A DNA stretch of 64,000 nucleotides from Topomyia yanbarensis. Its lineage: Eukaryota; Arthropoda; Insecta; Diptera; Culicidae. The notes under the pieces are model-generated. The model was not told the origin of the DNA and did no database searches. It saw only the letters and a list, made by a program, of their open reading frames with translations. Below, piece by piece: positions 63,045-64,000 of this stretch. The position numbers were made by a program, and so were the translations under genes. The stretch's first letter is position 1. Every line of letters starts with the position of its first letter. The stretch covers positions 162,305,839 to 162,369,838 of the forward strand of contig NC_080672.1 in assembly GCF_030247195.1 (NCBI RefSeq). The letters run 5' to 3'.

Positions 63045-64000
63045 TTGCCTTTCTCAATAGAAAGGTATTGCAATTGCTCTGAAAACCGACTTTTTAACGG
63101 AGGCCCGGAGGGCCGAGTGACATATACCATTCGATTCAGTTCGTCGAGTTCGGCAAATGTCTGTGTGTGTATGTATGTGTGTATGTATGTATGTGTGTAT
63201 GTATGTATGTGTGTGTGTATGTGTGTGTGTATGTGACCAAAAATGTCACTCATTTTTCTCAGAGATGGCTGAACCGATTTTGACAAACTTAGTCTCAAAT
63301 GAAAGGTGCAACGTTCCCATAGGCTGCTATTGAATTTCTAATGGATCCGACTTCCGGTTCCGGAATTACAGGGTGATAAGTACGAACACGCAGAAAATGT
63401 CGATTTTAATAAATTCTGCAATGAATGTATAAAGGTGAAAATTTTTCCAAAATATGACCACAACTGCTTCGATTTGTAGTATTAGGTCACTAACATCCAT
63501 TCAAAGTCTATTTGGCCACATTGGCCACCATCCTCGGTTCCGGAAGCCCCGTCGGAAGTATCTAAATTCAGAATAACAGTCACATCGGTTTCTCGGAGAT
63601 GGCTAGACCGATTCGACTAAACTTGGCCTCAAATGAAAGGTATTGCGTCCCCGTAAATGGCTATTTAATTTCATCCCGATCCGACTTCCGGTTCCGGAGT
63701 TACAGGTTGTGGCGTGCGATCACATAGCAAATTGTGATTCAAACCGATACTCCGATGAAAGCAAAAAAGGTAAAAATTTCGCTAAAATGTCCCTCAAACA
63801 ACTTAAATTTGCTGTTCTAGGTCACCGACGGCCAACCAAACTTTCGTTGACTACATTAACCACCATAGACGGTTCCGGAAGTGCCCGGGAAAAGCGGCCA
63901 TCTTTCAAAATTTACGAACTCACATCAGTTTCCCTGAAATGGTTGGGCCGATTTTCACAAACTTAGTTCCAAATGATAGCTATAATATCCCCACAGATGT
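63045..64000 (+). repeat. 1.2-kb tandem array, unit 3, cut by the window end
   Basis: Same unit with a longer microsatellite (about 63160-63235), so downstream landmarks lie 1,214 bp after those of unit 2. The array continues beyond the window. Confidence 0.9.

Noticed and set aside
61230..63966. Repeated 90-137-codon frames in the 1.2-kb array
   Set aside because: They recur because the units are near-identical, begin in arbitrary places and show no domain.

Overview
This is eukaryotic, insect DNA, most likely from a culicine mosquito (Aedes-like). The signs are AT-rich spacers, spliceosomal introns, a GTSF1/asterix-type CHHC zinc-finger gene, a multi-exon C2H2 zinc-finger gene, and dense decayed mobile DNA (I-clade, R1-clade, Ty3/Gypsy, Penelope-like, Tc1/mariner, pogo and hAT-type elements, tRNA-derived SINEs, foldback MITEs). 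Nothing is bacterial and there is no CRISPR. Species cannot be fixed from the sequence alone.

Layout. 1-6.7 kb: AT-rich DNA with a pogo-type MITE (2249-2674), an inverted repeat carrying tRNA-like boxes (3885-4375) and retroelement scraps. 6778-9267: a foldback structure with ~560-bp arms. 9269-11896: a 344-bp satellite that switches orientation at 11140. Each full monomer carries what reads as a complete hammerhead ribozyme, and the orientation switch falls on the predicted self-cleavage point; this is the most striking feature of the window. 12-24 kb: Gypsy RT and Gag remnants, a ~2.3-kb non-autonomous element with six copies of TGTAACGTGACAGA, Tc1-like and I-clade fragments, and a long-TIR MITE that splits an I-clade ORF2. 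24.65-25.4 kb: an intact, apparently intronless GTSF1-like gene with TATA box, initiator and poly(A) signal. 25.8-27.1 kb: a hAT-type MITE inside another MITE. 27.6-34.7 kb: diverged repeats and an I-clade endonuclease fragment. 34.7-39.2 kb: a nearly exact 2,242-bp tandem duplication.

42.4-49.2 kb holds a five-coding-exon C2H2 zinc-finger gene on the plus strand (predicted 797 aa, nine fingers). It contains two parallel four-finger cassettes, an intron that best fits GC-AG splicing, a 9-bp minisatellite in that intron, and antisense R1-clade debris in its last intron. Downstream are a SINE, AT-rich spacer, foldback MITEs, a Penelope-like GIY-YIG fragment, a second R1-clade remnant, and from 60.6 kb to the window end a tandem array of ~1.2-kb units that are themselves built of diverged subrepeats.

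Only two host genes look intact: the GTSF1-like gene (piRNA-pathway family) and the zinc-finger gene. Almost everything else is mobile or satellite DNA. Retroelement reading frames are broken by stops, frameshifts and deletions, so I call them pseudogenes.
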